Origin: Ferrigenium kumadai
GTDB lineage: Bacteria > Pseudomonadota > Gammaproteobacteria > Burkholderiales > Gallionellaceae
DNA: 64,000 bases
NCBI RefSeq assembly: GCF_018324385.1
Contig: NZ_AP019536.1
Span: 1,488,001 to 1,552,000, forward strand
Direction: 5' to 3'
A program made the position numbers and the translations under genes. Below are positions 15,938 through 25,180 of this stretch, piece after piece (the first letter of the stretch is position 1; each line of letters starts with the position of its first letter). The notes below the pieces were generated by a model. That model did not search any database. It saw nothing but the letters and a program-made list of their open reading frames with translations, and was not told the origin of the DNA.

Positions 15938-18172
15938 TCAGTACACGTTGACCCAGACATTGGCCCGGTTCGAATATGCCCCCAGGTTGTCCGTCATCTG
16001 GTACTGGAAAACTTCGGTGCCGCGAAAATCCTGTTTCGGCATGTAGGACACGGTGCCATTCGCGTTCACCACAACGGCTCCCCCCTTGCTTGGTTTCATG
16101 ACTATCTCGACGCTCGCCGGATTGAGGCTGCCGTCCGGATCGAAATCGTTGTCCAGCACGCTGATGACTCTGGCCTGATAGGCCGTTTTATCCCGATATG
16201 GCGCCAGCACGTAATCATTCCGGGCGACGGGCGGCTTGTTCGCGCTGACCGTGAGCGTCACCGTGGCATCGTTGCTGTACAGGGCGCCGTCATGGGCACG
16301 GTAGGTAAAGCGATCGGTGCCGGCGAACCCTGCCTTGGGGACATAGTTGAACGATCCGTTGGCATTCAGCTTCAGGCTGCCATTGGATGGCTCCTGCACC
16401 AGCACGGAGGTCAGCAGATCGCGGTGCTGGTCGCTGTCGTTGCTCAACACTCCACCTGCCGCCACAGTAAGTGCGCCGCCTTTGATCACGCTGTAGCTGT
16501 CGTTCGTTGCGACCGGTGGAACGTTAGTCCTGGCGACAGTCACATTGAACGCCTGTGTAACCGCCAGTCCGCGCGCGTTAGCGGCGCGCACCGTCACCGC
16601 GATGATGCCTTCCTGCGCATAATCCGGTGTCCAGGCAATCTCGCCGGTGGTGGCATTGATTTTCATTCCCGCCGGGGAGACATCGAGCGAAAAAGTGATC
16701 GCAGAACCGGTCGGATCGCTGGCCTGAACGGCATAGACATAGGGCGCTCCCTGAACGGCAGAAATCACCGGCGTCGAGCCGATCGATGGAGGACTGCCGC
16801 CCGTCCCGCCGAGCAGTATCTGGTAAGCGGCCAACGCATCGACAAGACCGTGGCCGTAACTATTGTCTGGCCCGGCCACGCCGAGATCCTGCGCGCTTTG
16901 TGTCAGAGCGGACTCAAGCTCGCCGACAGTCGCATTGGGAAAAGCATCGATCAGCAGCGCCATCACCCCTGCCGTATGCGGTGCGGCATAGGAGGTGCCG
17001 GAGACGTTGGTGTACAGAGGCAGGCCGCCCGACGACAGATCGGCGGTGTTGATGTTGACGCCGGGGGCGACCATTTTCGGGAAAACGCTGCCGTCGCAGG
17101 CGGAGGGGCCGCGGCTGCTGAAAGGTGCGATGCCGAGCAGGACATCTACCGCGCCGCTGGCGAAGCCTTGCGGATCGTTAGCCGGACTCATGCTGGTCAT
17201 CGGTGCGGCGCCGTTATCGCCGGCGGCGAACACCACTGCGATGCCGGCCGCCTTGAGCGCCGCGATGTCGGCGCTGAATTCCGTGATACATTGCCCGGCG
17301 GCCCCCACTAGCCCCCACGACGCATTGACCACGTCCGGCGCATCCAGGGTTACCGGATTGCCGTCCGGATCGAGCAGCCATTGGAAGGCAAGATGGATGT
17401 CGCTGAACCTGGCCATCCCGGCATCGTTGTAAAGTTTGGCCGCGATCCAGTTGGCACCCGGCGCCACGCCGATGGGCGTGCCGCTCACGTCGCCGCCCAC
17501 CATGATGCCCATGGTTTGCGTACCGTGCCCGCTGCTGTCGAAAGGCGTGGCATGCTCGCCGTGCGGGTCATACCAGCTGTTGTTGCCGCCACGCCATTTG
17601 CCCGCCAGATCAGGATGGTTAGGATCGACACCCGTATCCATGTTCGCCACCACCACGCCCGTGCCGGCATGATTCAAGGTCCAGAGATCCTGGGCATGCA
17701 CCGCGCTGAGATTCCACTGTGGTTTCGCCGGGCCACCATAGCTCACCGCCGGCGCCGGCAATACCTTATCCGCCCGGATGCTTTCCACCCCCGTATGCGT
17801 GGCCAATTCCCGGATGACGTCGATGCGCGCCGTCACGGCGATGCCGTTGATCATCAGCAACTCATGTATGTGATGCCCACCGCGCTTCTTCAGAAAGGTC
17901 TTGTGTTCCGCTTGCGTGACTGCCGATTTTTCCTTGAGCGCCTTGAACAGCCGGGTATCGCGATGACGGCGATCCAGAACCTCGAACAAGCGATGATCCA
18001 CCTTGTCCGTAAGCGACACGATCACTTGCAACTCGTCGCCCGGAACATGTGCCTCCAACTCCGTTTCCAGTTCGGCATCGATGACCGCAGCCTGCGTCCC
18101 TCCGCAGCAGCAGAACACCAGAATGGCAACCATGCCGGTGCAGAATGATTGCCACGGTTTAACGGTATTCAT
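15938..18172 (-). CDS. Secreted subtilisin-like (S8) serine protease with C-terminal Ig-like/cadherin-like domains
   Basis: A 744-residue exoprotein; ATG at 18172 with GAAGGAATTCC upstream. Residues 1-28 form a signal peptide. An inhibitor-like propeptide (LQVIVSLTDKVDHRLFEVLD) covers about 45-140. The catalytic triad is visible: Asp179 (ANMDTGVDPNHPDL), His216 (DSSGHGTQTMGI) and Ser394 (VSGTSYAAPHTAGVMALL), with oxyanion Asn in VNASWG. After residue 455 come a putative Ig-like (He_PIG-type) domain (INATTGEIAWTPDY) and two cadherin/Big_9-like units (PPVATNDSYSVIKGGALTV and PPVARNDYVLAPY). It may process the large exported proteins encoded upstream; substrate is unknown. Confidence 0.92.
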   Translation of the reverse strand: MNTVKPWQSFCTGMVAILVFCCCGGTQAAVIDAELETELEAHVPGDELQVIVSLTDKVDHRLFEVLDRRHRDTRLFKALKEKSAVTQAEHKTFLKKRGGHHIHELLMINGIAVTARIDVIRELATHTGVESIRADKVLPAPAVSYGGPAKPQWNLSAVHAQDLWTLNHAGTGVVVANMDTGVDPNHPDLAGKWRGGNNSWYDPHGEHATPFDSSGHGTQTMGIMVGGDVSGTPIGVAPGANWIAAKLYNDAGMARFSDIHLAFQWLLDPDGNPVTLDAPDVVNASWGLVGAAGQCITEFSADIAALKAAGIAVVFAAGDNGAAPMTSMSPANDPQGFASGAVDVLLGIAPFSSRGPSACDGSVFPKMVAPGVNINTADLSSGGLPLYTNVSGTSYAAPHTAGVMALLIDAFPNATVGELESALTQSAQDLGVAGPDNSYGHGLVDALAAYQILLGGTGGSPPSIGSTPVISAVQGAPYVYAVQASDPTGSAITFSLDVSPAGMKINATTGEIAWTPDYAQEGIIAVTVRAANARGLAVTQAFNVTVARTNVPPVATNDSYSVIKGGALTVAAGGVLSNDSDQHRDLLTSVLVQEPSNGSLKLNANGSFNYVPKAGFAGTDRFTYRAHDGALYSNDATVTLTVSANKPPVARNDYVLAPYRDKTAYQARVISVLDNDFDPDGSLNPASVEIVMKPSKGGAVVVNANGTVSYMPKQDFRGTEVFQYQMTDNLGAYSNRANVWVNVY

Positions 18173-18466
18173 GGAATTCCTTCGCCTCTGAGCAGACAAT
18201 CTGGGATGTCAATCCACACCTTATAAAAGCATCATGTTGGGTATCGATGCAGCCCTCAATACGGGAAACTGCTTAATTCTTTAGCGGGTAAACAGGGGGG
18301 GAAGAAATACAGCGACCATGAAATTCCGCTAAGCAATGAAGTGTCGACATGTGTAGTCGCCAGAAACGTCCATATACAACCGGACTACGATGAAGGCTGC
18401 ATGGGGAAGCTCGCTGCCTCCCCATATTCCTCCTGCCGGTGCCGAAAAATACTGGGAACCGCCACT
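18173..18466. other. Intergenic region upstream of the protease gene
   Basis: About 294 bases without a gene. It likely carries the promoter of the protease gene (minus). A hairpin sits at 18401-18425 after the upstream small gene. No other clear signal. Confidence 0.45.
18401..18425 (-). terminator. Hairpin after the small basic protein gene
   Basis: ATGGGGA and TCCCCAT arms, extended by GC/GC with one mismatch, about 42 bases past the stop of the gene at 18467. A U-run is lacking, so this is a weak or Rho-assisted terminator at best. Confidence 0.4.
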
Positions 18467-18820
18467 TTACTGTTGCGTTTTGGCGGCCCTTTCGGCCGCA
18501 TCCTTCTCGGCCTCCAATGACCTGCTCCTGGTGCGAGCCTCCCGGTCTGAGAGTCGTTTCTCGATGCGTGTGCGATCAACCTTTTCATAATTGGCTTTGA
18601 TCGGCACTCTCTCCGATGACGAAGCATTTTGATCCTGTTGAGCCGAAGGCGGAGCGCTCGACGGAGCCTGGGCTTGACCTTGGGCCGTATCTGCCGGTGC
18701 CGTAACCGATTCCAGGACTATCGCACCCGCTTGTTCACTGACTGCCAATTCCCCTGCCGTTGCACCTTGCAGCCATGCCAGTGCTACACCGCACCAGATG
18801 ATTTTTGCGCTCTGTTTCAT
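18467..18820 (-). CDS. Small exported charged coiled-coil protein (paralogue of 25915-26337)
   Basis: A 117-residue protein with a signal peptide (MKQSAKIIWCGVALAWLQGA, cut near TAGE). It then has a short segment (ELAVSEQAGAIVLESVTAPA), a low-complexity Gln/Ala/Ser/Pro stretch, and a C-terminal charged helix (NYEKVDRTRIEKRLSDREAR, then SLEAEKDAAERAAK) likely to be coiled coil. Every block has a counterpart in the protein encoded at 25915-26337, so the two are paralogues, each lying downstream of a multicopper oxidase gene. Function unknown. Being periplasmic and basic, it might be a chaperone or scaffold for the exported oxidases (inference only). Confidence 0.75.
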   Translation of the reverse strand: MKQSAKIIWCGVALAWLQGATAGELAVSEQAGAIVLESVTAPADTAQGQAQAPSSAPPSAQQDQNASSSERVPIKANYEKVDRTRIEKRLSDREARTRSRSLEAEKDAAERAAKTQQ

Positions 18821-18875
18821 TTGCCATCTCCTTTAAGTTGATCCGCTCACGCAAACCGCCCATTCATCATGGCGA

Positions 18876-19823
18876 TCACTGCCCCTTGCCGCTCAGAGCG
18901 ATGGTCTTGGGGCCCGCAGCATCGTCCACAATCAGCTGGGCGCTCTGACTGCCGAGCGCATTCGGCTTGAACACCACGTTGATCTTGCAACTTGTCCCCA
19001 CCGCCAGATTCCCGACGCAATTGTTCTTCTGCGAGAAGTGGCTCACGTTAGCCCCGCCTAGCTTGACGCCCTTGATTGCAAGTGGCAGACCTCCTGTATT
19101 ACTCAACGTCACTGCCTGTACGGCGCTGGCCTTGCCGACTTTCAGGAGTCCGAAATCATACGAACTGTTCGGCGCCAGCGTTGACGACACTGTTGCCCCT
19201 GTTCCACTCAAGGCAACCGTCCGCATCCCCGCACCATCGACCACAGTCAGTGTTGCAGTCTTCGGGCCGATCGTGCTGGGCGCAAACTTCACATTGATCG
19301 CACAGCTCCCCCCTACCGGGACAGGGGTTGCGCAGGTGTTGGCCTGAGCGAAGTCCGTTGCGTCAGTACCGCTGATAACGATACTGGTGACTGGAAGCGG
19401 CGCCGTTCCCGTGTTGGCTATCTTCACCGCACGTACTGCACTTGTGGTGCCGATCTGCTGCGTCGGATAGTTCACTGAAGCCAACGACAGCTTGGAGGCA
19501 AACGAACCAGTGCCGGAACCGCTCAACGCGACCGACTTGATTCCCGCGGCATCATTGACGATTAGCGTCGCGCTCTTGCTGCCGGCGGTAGTCGGTTTGG
19601 AAACGACGTTGATCGTGCAACTCGCACCGGCCGCCAGCTTCGCGCCACAGTTGTTCGTCTGCGTGAAGTGTGATGTGTCGATTCCGCCGATCTTGATGCT
19701 GCTGATCGGAAGTGGCACTTTCCCTGTATTGCTCAATACCTCGGGCTGAGCCGCACTGGCGGTGCCGAGGGCCTGTGGCGGAAAGTTGTGCGGCAAGTTC
19801 GGCGTCAGCGCAGACGACGGCAC
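18876..19823 (-). pseudogene. Detached 3' part of multicopper oxidase gene: three ASH-type repeats
   Basis: An open frame of about 315 codons that would begin at a GTG with no ribosome site and continues the reading of the upstream multicopper oxidase in another frame. It encodes a Pro/Ala linker end and three beta-sandwich repeats, each with two Cys (FTQTNNCGAKLAAGASC, FAQANTCATPVPVGGSC, FSQKNNCVGNLAVGTSC), closely similar to the 33 repeats of the giant protein. The upstream frame ends in an artificial-looking His/Gln run, so the two pieces are almost surely one gene broken by a single-base loss near 19867. The intact product would have about 1,416 residues. Confidence 0.8.
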
Positions 19824-22800
19824 CGGTGCTGGTGCTGGTGCTGGTGCTGGTGCTGGTGCCGGTGTCGTGCCGGAGTCGGTGCCGGAGTCGGTGCCGGCGC
19901 TACCGGTAGGACAACGGGCGTTACTGTCGTGGTATTCGATGCTGGTGAATTGCCCGCGGCGTTAAAGGCAACTACGTTGTACGAATATGTCGTACCGGCA
20001 ACCGCAGTTGTGTCGGTGTAGCTGGTCGAATTTGCCAAGGTTGTACCGATGGTCGCGAAAGCCCCGGCGCCTGTGGCACGCTGGATGGTGAACCCGATCT
20101 CGTTTTGCGCATTGCCTGGTGTTGTCGCTGTGGCTGCAGGCGTAGGGTCCGTCCATGTGAGAGTAACTCCGCTGGCAGGTGCCGCAGCAGTGACACCCGC
20201 CAAGGTAGCAGGCGCTGCCGGCAACATCGCGGTGTACTTGAATACGATCGGACGCATGAAATCGTTCTCTTCATGTCCCAGGATGTGGCAATGCCACACA
20301 TACTCCCAGCCGAAATTGGCTGTCGTGTTGCTGACCGTCTTGAGCGCACCCGTGAAAGGATCGACCTGAGTGAACCCGGCGGTGACTCCCTGTGCCTGGG
20401 TCGGATCCTGGGCGCGGAAGCTATCGGCAATACCGAATGGTGTCGCCGGTGCCTTCGCCCTGACCGCAACGATGACATCCTCCAACGGATTCATCTTGAC
20501 CGTCTCTTTCCAGCCCAGTTCGTTGGGCTCGGGCGGTTTGACCACACCGTCCCAGCCCACGCGATTGATCACCTGCACGTTGACCAGATGAAAATGCACC
20601 GGATGGGTATCTACCCCGTTATGAGTGATCTTCCAGATCTGAGTCTCACCGTCCGCGATCGTCTCAGTGGCCGGATCGATGTAACCGAGGGCAAGCGCGG
20701 TCCGGGTTAGCGATGAAGCAAACGGCAATCCGGCCCCAAGCGTCGCATTCAGCCTTCCGTAATTCGAGTCGAACTGCTCCATAATCGCTTTGTTCTGGAC
20801 CGGGAAGTCGGTGACCGCGGTGCCCGCGGCCACGGTTTTCAGCGTGGGCAGAACGGTTTTGGTCACGGGATCGTAGGGCTTGTAGGTCAAGGTGTCGCCG
20901 GTGGTGAAATTGAAAGTTGGCGTAACCGACGAGCCGATCTCGATACCAGCATAGGTATCGGCGAGCACGACGGGTGCGGCGGTGCCGTTATAGGCGGTTT
21001 CCGCCGCAATGGGGCTGGGCTGGCTTGCCGTGTAAGCCTTCAGCAACTCGGTGGCCAGCGGCCCGGCGGGAGACGCATCGAAAGGAGCCGCGGGCGCCGC
21101 TTTCGCCACGACGATCTGCATGATGGTGCGGGTGTTAGGGCCGTATCCGGGCAAAGTGGAGAACGCGCCGCCGATGCCGGATTGATCCGGATCACCGGTG
21201 TAGTAGTCATAGCGAGGGTCGTTTCCAGGAACCGGTGCGGGCGAATCGTTGTAAAGGATGAGGGTCTTGCCGGCGAACTGGGAGAAATCGACGACGACAT
21301 CCGCCCGTTCTGCCGGCCCCATGTAAAGGCCGTGGGTAGAAATACCGGCCTTCAACGGCTTGAAGCCGATCAACGTGGGGGGGATCACCTGCGGTTTGGG
21401 CAGAAAGCCTCCCTCGGAACCGATCTGGACCATTTTGGGCCCTGCTGTCAGCGGATCGGGAACCCCTCCGGCACGCGCGTCCGTCGGCCAGAGGTCCGGC
21501 CAACAAGTCGCTCCGGCTCCCACCGGGAGATCCGTGGCAGGATCTTTTGCGGGTGCAGGCATGACTGTCGAGCAAAGCGGCAAAGTCGTCGCGGCAGGAA
21601 TCGTTTTCACTTCCGTGCAATTGGCCGACAGCGTTGGCATAACTCCGTTACACAGGACTGGAGCCGGGGTCGTGATCGTATTCTTGTCGGCGGCCACATA
21701 CAGTCCCAGATTGACGAACCTGTCGTTCGCCGCATTCAGAACACGCAAGCGATAGGCCTTCGGCTGCACCGTCACGGTCGGGTAAGCGGTGCCGTTGACT
21801 ATGGGAGTATCCATGAACGCTTCCGGCGTCGTGGATGCACTCCCGTATTTCCCCGTAGGCAAAGCCAGGGGAGCAGGGAATGCCGGCCAGAACCACGGAC
21901 CGTAGTCCCAGCGCCCGGGCGGGTTCAATCCGCCCAAGGCAGTCTGACTCTGGTTCGGTTCATACACATGGGGGAACCACAGGTCGCCCGGCTGCCCCCA
22001 GGCCGCCGTATCCCAATACGCATCCTGCTGGGCGATATCCATGGGCACGAAGGTCTTGTCCTGGATGATCAGAGGGATCTGATCAACAGGAAGGATGCCC
22101 TTGGTCACCAGCCCCTGCTCTACCGGATCGGAGATCATGTAACCTGCGGCTTCGCCCGCATAGACGTTGACACGGGTCAGGCCGAAGGTGTGATCGTGAT
22201 AGAACATCAGTCGCGCGCTCTGGTTGTTGGGGTAATACAGCGTCCCCGAACCCGGCCCGGGATCGGGCATGTCCGGAACATTCTGAAAACTGGCCCCCTT
22301 GGGGTAAGGCGTGACTTCACCTGCCGGCGTGATCCATTGATGCGGCGTACCATCGCTGATCCAAGGGCTGTCGCCGCCATGAAGATGGATCTCGGCGCGG
22401 TTCTGTGTGTAATTGTTGGCTGCCACGGGGCCGGAACCGGCCCCCGTGACGGTCTTGTCCACCGGCAGAAAGAGATCGCCGCCGCGCGATTTCGTAATGG
22501 GGTCGTATTGCCCGATGGGGAGCAGATTGGAATACTTGATTCGCACCGGCACGCCACGGTTCGCGCTGATCACCGGCCCAAGATAATGAGGATTGTCCAC
22601 GGCGAAGACCGGCTGATTGGCGGCATTCAGGATCGGCGTCCCATTGGGATAAGTCAGCGGAATGTGCTTGCTGGTGGCGGCATTCGCCGGCGTTTCCAGT
22701 TGCACATAGCCGCGCAGCGTCGTGGCCTTGGGCAGGTCGCTGTGCATCTTCTCGGAGTATTCGACGATGCCGATCTCGTAGTAATCGGAGCCAGGATACG

Positions 22801-23125
22801 CCGTCTTGTCCGCGACTGCGACAGGCAGGTACTGGCCCCGGGCATTGGCGGCCGCAGCGGTCAGGCCGGGAAGACCATCGACGAATTTTCGCAAAAGCAC
22901 ACCGGTGTTGACGGTTCCTGCCGCCACGGCAAGAGGAGAAACGTCCGGCCGGGTTCCGGATGGGCTGTTGGCGTAATAGGTGGGAACCTTGATAGGAGCG
23001 CCCGCGCCGTCGACGCTGTTGCCCCAACCCGCACCGGCATAAGCCATATTGATAGGCCATGGAGCCGCCATTGCCAACATCACTGCCGCCGCCACCCTGT
23101 TCAGCTTGAACTTGCTTTTCTTCAT
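19805..23125 (-). CDS. Multicopper oxidase (MofA-like), frameshifted in its C-terminal linker
   Basis: A 1,106-residue open frame with AAAGGAG before the ATG and a signal peptide ending MAYA-GAG. All four copper motifs are present: HLHGG near residue 245, FYHDHTFGLTR near 308, THPVHFHLVNVQ near 838 and WHCHILGHEENDFMRP near 946, giving T1, T2 and T3 sites. An FnIII-like module (VTLTWTDPTP, then YSYNVVAFNAAGNSP) precedes a Pro-Ala linker. The last 18 or so codons (RHRHQHQHQ) are out of frame because of a one-base loss. Residues 1-60 match the giant oxidase upstream closely (GAPIKVPTYYANSPSG). Large oxidases of this sort include MofA of Leptothrix, linked to Mn(II) oxidation; the substrate here is unproved. 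Confidence 0.9.
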   Translation of the reverse strand: MKKSKFKLNRVAAAVMLAMAAPWPINMAYAGAGWGNSVDGAGAPIKVPTYYANSPSGTRPDVSPLAVAAGTVNTGVLLRKFVDGLPGLTAAAANARGQYLPVAVADKTAYPGSDYYEIGIVEYSEKMHSDLPKATTLRGYVQLETPANAATSKHIPLTYPNGTPILNAANQPVFAVDNPHYLGPVISANRGVPVRIKYSNLLPIGQYDPITKSRGGDLFLPVDKTVTGAGSGPVAANNYTQNRAEIHLHGGDSPWISDGTPHQWITPAGEVTPYPKGASFQNVPDMPDPGPGSGTLYYPNNQSARLMFYHDHTFGLTRVNVYAGEAAGYMISDPVEQGLVTKGILPVDQIPLIIQDKTFVPMDIAQQDAYWDTAAWGQPGDLWFPHVYEPNQSQTALGGLNPPGRWDYGPWFWPAFPAPLALPTGKYGSASTTPEAFMDTPIVNGTAYPTVTVQPKAYRLRVLNAANDRFVNLGLYVAADKNTITTPAPVLCNGVMPTLSANCTEVKTIPAATTLPLCSTVMPAPAKDPATDLPVGAGATCWPDLWPTDARAGGVPDPLTAGPKMVQIGSEGGFLPKPQVIPPTLIGFKPLKAGISTHGLYMGPAERADVVVDFSQFAGKTLILYNDSPAPVPGNDPRYDYYTGDPDQSGIGGAFSTLPGYGPNTRTIMQIVVAKAAPAAPFDASPAGPLATELLKAYTASQPSPIAAETAYNGTAAPVVLADTYAGIEIGSSVTPTFNFTTGDTLTYKPYDPVTKTVLPTLKTVAAGTAVTDFPVQNKAIMEQFDSNYGRLNATLGAGLPFASSLTRTALALGYIDPATETIADGETQIWKITHNGVDTHPVHFHLVNVQVINRVGWDGVVKPPEPNELGWKETVKMNPLEDVIVAVRAKAPATPFGIADSFRAQDPTQAQGVTAGFTQVDPFTGALKTVSNTTANFGWEYVWHCHILGHEENDFMRPIVFKYTAMLPAAPATLAGVTAAAPASGVTLTWTDPTPAATATTPGNAQNEIGFTIQRATGAGAFATIGTTLANSTSYTDTTAVAGTTYSYNVVAFNAAGNSPASNTTTVTPVVLPVAPAPTPAPTPARHRHQHQHQHQHQHRCRRLR
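19825..19860. repeat. GGTGCT hexanucleotide repeat in the oxidase linker
   Basis: Five perfect GGTGCT units plus one GGTGCC. On the minus strand, in the original frame, they encode alternating Ala-Pro. Such tracts slip easily, though the apparent frame break lies just beside the tract rather than in the count of units. Confidence 0.85.
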
Positions 23126-23356
23126 GCCATGCTCCTTTCAGGTTATGTCATGCATAAAAGTCCCCAGGAGGCAGTCATTCGAACTGCCGTCCGGTCGCCA
23201 AGTGCCGATATGAATCGAATCCAGAAAGAGGTATTGCTGTCCGATTATTGCTGCAGATTTATGACAGCGAACTAGGGTAAGAACCGAAAAAAATTGCAGG
23301 GGGATAAAGTATTCTTTGCGGGGAAATGATTGAAGTTTCGAAACCGGGAAACTGGA
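23126..23356. other. Intergenic gap upstream of the multicopper oxidase gene
   Basis: 231 bases between the cytochrome-type gene and the oxidase gene, both minus. Besides the AAAGGAG ribosome site no hairpin or promoter pair is clear. Confidence 0.4.
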
Positions 23357-25123
23357 TCAGGGAACGATCCAGCCGGACTCCGCCACGAGCGCATCGCTGG
23401 AAGGTGAAGCGAAGCGCACGATATAACCGCCCTTGGATGCGAAGCGCTGAGTGGGCCCCAGGCTCAGGCGCGGATAAATAGTGGTGCCGGACCTGCTTCC
23501 GCTTTGCGCCTTTTCATCCATACCAGCTTGCGCGACGGCCATGCTTCTGGCCGCCGGTCTCAACGCGTCTCGCGCCCGCGCCTGTTCCTCAGCCTTGCCG
23601 CCTTCGTACTTGCTGATCATGGTCTCGGCCCGTTCCATCAGGTAATCGCGATACAAATTGTCCAGCATCTCCGCCACCATGTCGGTCAGGAAATTCAGCG
23701 CAAAGAAAACTTCCGACTGGAGCGGCTCATCCACCAGCGCCAGTTTGCGCATCTCGAGCCACTGGTGGAAATAGGCCAGATTGGTTTGGCGCTTGTCCGG
23801 CAGTTCATAGGGATACACCAGCCGCGCACTCCGCTTCCATGCGGCGGAGAACGGCCCCTGCTCGCCGCCGGAAAGCACTGCGGAAAAATAGGATGCCGCC
23901 GGGGGGGGCTCATTTCCCAGCGCACTCATATCGACAGGACGCAGCCAGAACATGACCTTGTCCTTCGGGCCGATACCCGCCATCACGTTGCGCAATGCCT
24001 CTGAAGAACCCTCGGACAGAACGCGATCCTCCACCGCGATTCCCGAGCCCGCCAGCGCTTGCGTCAGCGCCGATGCGGCAGCTCGACCAACGGTGTCGTC
24101 ACGGTATATCTGCACCAGCCGCTGTGGCCGCTGACGTCCCTTATCCGTCAAGTGTCTGGCCAGCACACCGGCCTCGAGGGCCACTCCGCGTGAAAAATAG
24201 ACCGGATAGAACGCCTGCGTCACAGGAGGCAGATCGACGCTGGGGAACCAGCACGGCACCTTCTCGCGCTCGCAAAAGTCGTGCACCGGTTGCCAGGTTG
24301 AATTCGATACACCCGATACCAAGGCGAATACCGGCTGTTGTCGGTAAAGCTCATCGAGTTGTCCGCCCCAGCTCTCCGGCGGCCCCTGCAGTTCCCATAT
24401 ATCCAACTCCCATTTGCGCTCGGTACCCAGTACGAATTCTGCCGCCGAGGTCATGTGCCGTCTGCCTCGCGGGTTGCTGGCCGTTACCGTGCTGCCGTTC
24501 TTCTGGTTGAAGGCGGTGCGCATCATGTCGATCAGCACCTTGCGCCGTTCCGGCTCCACGTCCGGAGCGATGACGGTGGCAAAGCGGATGGTCTCGGCGG
24601 TCACGCCGGGCGACCATTGGCCCGACAACTGACTGAGATAGGCGGTGAGCGCCTTCATCTCCGGTTCATCCAGGGTATAGCGAGGCATGACGGCGCTCAT
24701 CTCGCGTCCGCTGTTGTTTATCCCGCGGCGGATGGCGGTACCCAGCGACTCGTCGTTGTAAGGCGCGTGAGCCTGGTTCATCCGCTTGCCAACGCGGGGA
24801 TCCATCGTCGCCAAGGCTTTGTCGCCAAGCTGCGCAAACAGGAAACGACCGTTGATGGGAGATACCTGGATATCGCCCTCGACGCCGCCCATGCCGCTGC
24901 GCCGGTGACAGTTCACGCAGGCTGCCTCGGTACCCGAGACCACGCTGCCCGCCATGCGCACGCCATGCAGCGGCGCACCGGATGGCAATACGCCCTCCTG
25001 GTAGATGCGCCGCCCGATTTCCAGCTCTGTAAGGGACGAATTCATCTCCGCCGATGCTGCGAGGGGTAGTGCAATGCCGAGTAGCAACCAGCCCCCCATC
25101 CTTGTCCGTTGATGATTCAGCAC
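23357..25123 (-). CDS. Monohaem cytochrome c fused to a periplasmic-binding-protein-like domain (MofC-like position)
   Basis: A 588-residue exported protein; GTG start at 25123 with AGGAG seven bases upstream. Signal peptide (GWLLLGIALPLAASA). The cytochrome c part covers about 30-170 with one haem site C69-V-N-C72-H73 (ACVNCHRRSGMGG) and Met candidates in MSAVMPRY. Residues about 180-470 (IRFATVIAPDVEPERRKVLI, then FALVSGVSNSTWQPVHDFC) look like a type I periplasmic-binding fold of the branched-amino-acid receptor class. A C-terminal coiled segment follows. Mof-type loci contain a cytochrome c gene (mofC); the binding-protein fusion is noteworthy. It may carry electrons from a secreted oxidase. 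Confidence 0.8.
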   Translation of the reverse strand: MLNHQRTRMGGWLLLGIALPLAASAEMNSSLTELEIGRRIYQEGVLPSGAPLHGVRMAGSVVSGTEAACVNCHRRSGMGGVEGDIQVSPINGRFLFAQLGDKALATMDPRVGKRMNQAHAPYNDESLGTAIRRGINNSGREMSAVMPRYTLDEPEMKALTAYLSQLSGQWSPGVTAETIRFATVIAPDVEPERRKVLIDMMRTAFNQKNGSTVTASNPRGRRHMTSAAEFVLGTERKWELDIWELQGPPESWGGQLDELYRQQPVFALVSGVSNSTWQPVHDFCEREKVPCWFPSVDLPPVTQAFYPVYFSRGVALEAGVLARHLTDKGRQRPQRLVQIYRDDTVGRAAASALTQALAGSGIAVEDRVLSEGSSEALRNVMAGIGPKDKVMFWLRPVDMSALGNEPPPAASYFSAVLSGGEQGPFSAAWKRSARLVYPYELPDKRQTNLAYFHQWLEMRKLALVDEPLQSEVFFALNFLTDMVAEMLDNLYRDYLMERAETMISKYEGGKAEEQARARDALRPAARSMAVAQAGMDEKAQSGSRSGTTIYPRLSLGPTQRFASKGGYIVRFASPSSDALVAESGWIVP

Positions 25124-25180
25124 TGTGCTGCTCCTTCCGTTCGCCGCCGAGCGGCATGCACTGACAATGCCCGCCAGAAT

